A stretch of 15,733 nucleotides of DNA from an uncultured Bacilli bacterium. Lineage in GTDB: Bacteria; Bacillota_I; Bacilli_A; RF39; UBA660. Positions 15,335-15,733 of this stretch are shown piece after piece; the first letter of the stretch is position 1; each line of letters opens with the position of its first letter. The stretch spans positions 1 to 15,733 of the forward strand of contig CAKOMI010000027.1 in the NCBI GenBank assembly GCA_934096605.1, in the 5' to 3' direction. The notes below the pieces were generated by a model. That model worked only from the letters and a program-made list of their open reading frames with translations. It made no database searches and was not told the DNA's origin. The position numbers were made by a program, and so were the translations under genes.

Positions 15335-15361
15335 GATACTTTTTTTGTAGTGAAAAGTATC
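15335..15361. repeat. Perfect 9-bp inverted repeat
   Basis: GATACTTTT (15335-15343) and AAAAGTATC (15353-15361) are exact reverse complements around a 9-nt loop. There is no terminator-like T-tract after it on either strand. Confidence 0.55.
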
Positions 15362-15389
15362 AAAAAAAAGAGACTTTGCAATAAGCCTC
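15362..15389 (-). terminator. Rho-independent terminator on the - strand (end of putative antisense RNA)
   Basis: Read on the - strand: GAGGCTT (15389-15383), loop ATTGCA, AAGTCTC (15376-15370), a 7-bp stem with one G-U pair, followed at once by eight T's (15369-15362). No - strand coding gene lies upstream, so it most likely ends a small RNA. Confidence 0.6.
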
Positions 15390-15408
15390 GAACCTTTAGT
15401 TGTTGGAC

Positions 15409-15426
15409 GTCCTTTAAAAGAAGGAT
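15409..15426 (+). promoter_or_regulatory. Hairpin sequestering the ribosome binding site of the small peptide
   Basis: GTCCTTT (15409-15415), loop AAAA, GAAGGAT (15420-15426) form 7 pairs including two G-U, burying the AAGGA Shine-Dalgarno (15421-15425). The upstream half overlaps a GGACGTCC palindrome (15405-15412), which offers an alternative fold. Confidence 0.5.
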
Positions 15427-15430
15427 AGTT

Positions 15431-15511
15431 ATGAGTAAAAAAGATCTATTAATAACTTTTTTTATCTTTCTGATTTTTTTGTTAGTGGGATTACTTTATA
15501 AAACCATATAG
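15431..15511 (+). CDS. 26-residue single-TM hydrophobic peptide, candidate type I toxin
   Basis: The ORF has a proper Shine-Dalgarno, AAGGA at 15421-15425, 5 nt before the ATG. The product starts MSKKDLL, runs through a helix of about 16 hydrophobic residues (ITFFIFLIFLLVGLLY) and ends KTI: charged ends around a membrane span, the shape shared by many type I toxins. I do not recognise a family. The ribosome site is predicted to be folded away, and an antisense RNA is predicted across it. A weak hairpin AGAG/CTCT with a T-tract (15515-15532) just after the stop could end the mRNA. No convincing promoter was found upstream; TTTAAG (15305) with TATTAT (15329) at 18 nt is the best. It is also possible that this is an ordinary small membrane protein or a chance ORF. 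Confidence 0.5.
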   Translation: MSKKDLLITFFIFLIFLLVGLLYKTI

Positions 15512-15730
15512 CATAGAGTAAATCCTCTTTTTCTGCTTACTACAAAAATACTTCTAAACAATGTGTTTAAATGTCCAAAAAATATAACCGAAGACGTCTA
15601 ACTCATGAAGACTAGAGGTTCTCTTTCTTTATTATATGAAATTGCTTTCACTACATACATACTAGCATAAAAATGCTTGAAATAAAAGAGTAAATTTTGT
15701 AAAATTAAAGAAGAATAGGAGAGATAAATC
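15512..15730. other. Leader region of the next gene
   Basis: 219 nt with no ORF. It includes the weak hairpin after the small peptide gene, a 6-bp hairpin TAAACA/TGTTTA at 15555-15569, a - strand promoter candidate (15495-15522, overlapping its start) and the promoter at 15677-15705. Confidence 0.4.
15677..15705 (+). promoter_or_regulatory. Promoter of the gene starting at the window edge
   Basis: TTGAAA (15677-15682), 17 nt, TAAAAT (15700-15705): both 5 of 6 at ideal spacing. Start of transcription would be near 15712. Confidence 0.65.
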
Positions 15731-15733
15731 ATG
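15731..15733 (+). CDS. Start codon of a gene continuing beyond the window (partial)
   Basis: The final ATG follows AGGAG (15717-15721) by 9 nt and a good promoter 26 nt upstream, so a gene very likely begins here. Only the first codon is visible and its identity cannot be inferred. Confidence 0.6.

Larger units (their letters stand above)
15117..15430. other. Gene-free, hairpin-rich stretch downstream of gap
   Basis: No long ORF was found. It contains a degenerate direct repeat (CTCCATG at 15141 and 15186, with partly matching flanks) and four successive inverted repeats: 15229-15250, 15253-15307, 15335-15361 and 15370-15389. A fifth hairpin, at 15409-15426, covers the ribosome site of the small ORF that follows. 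Confidence 0.5.
15362..15488 (-). ncRNA. Putative cis-antisense RNA, candidate type I antitoxin
   Basis: A - strand promoter candidate, TTTACT (15522-15517), 16 nt, TATAAA (15500-15495), would start an RNA near 15488. It would end at the terminator at 15389-15362, giving about 125 nt. It would cover the ribosome site and about the first 19 codons of the 26-codon peptide gene on the other strand, and its complement lies in the mRNA leader. The RNA itself has no usable ORF. The terminator is good; the -35 is only 4 of 6. Confidence 0.4.

Noticed and set aside
15586..15630. AACC...TCTA/TAGAGGTT hairpin with a T-rich tail before the last gene
   Set aside because: It needs a 7-nt one-sided bulge and a 12-nt loop; too weak to call a terminator.

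Overview
The window comes from an AT-rich, low-GC Gram-positive-type bacterium (Bacillota; possibly a gut Bacilli/RF39-like lineage, which is inference). The rlmB, sigma factor, secE, nusG order is the classic Bacillota sigH-secE-nusG neighbourhood. Shine-Dalgarno sites are strong, promoters look sigma-A-like, Leu and Ile codons are A/T-rich, and UGA is a real stop (several genes end in TGA and Trp is TGG), so this is code 11 and not mycoplasma code 4. I see no rRNA, tRNA, CRISPR array or transposase.

Layout. (1) 1-3560: a promoter followed by a membrane-anchored protein of unknown function, a large two-TM receptor with tandem solute-binding-like domains and a degenerate GGDEF domain, and a YihY/BrkB membrane protein. 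The three are tightly packed (gap of 2 nt, then a 4-nt overlap) and end at a hairpin terminator. (2) 3561-6591: an accessory stretch. A class II Fic AMP-transferase with a C-terminal winged helix sits behind five alternating ATGTTAA/TTAACAT half-sites, which look like an autoregulatory operator array. Then come 609 nt without a convincing gene, a solitary PD-(D/E)XK (RecB-like) nuclease-family protein, and about 440 nt holding what looks like a frameshifted remnant of a Cys-containing membrane protein. (3) 6559-12224: the conserved core, rlmB, a SigH-like sigma factor, a membrane-anchored protein of unknown function, secE and nusG, followed by two overlapping flavoprotein genes from different families (HI0933/BaiN-like and COG2509-like). 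(4) 12225-15116: a nucleoside kinase of the TGS plus uridine-kinase type, and gap. (5) 15117-15733: 0.6 kb without a long ORF, then the start codon of the next gene at the window edge.

The most interesting part is the last. It carries a 26-residue single-TM peptide whose Shine-Dalgarno is predicted to be locked in a hairpin. On the opposite strand there is a good Rho-independent terminator and a plausible promoter, which would make an antisense RNA of about 125 nt covering the ribosome site and most of the ORF. That is the architecture of a type I toxin-antitoxin locus; I recognise no known family for it.

Other points: three terminators (after nusG, the COG2509-like gene and gap) contain the stop codon within the hairpin. 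The secE leader can form two mutually exclusive hairpins. rpmG and rplK are absent from the positions where they often flank secE-nusG.
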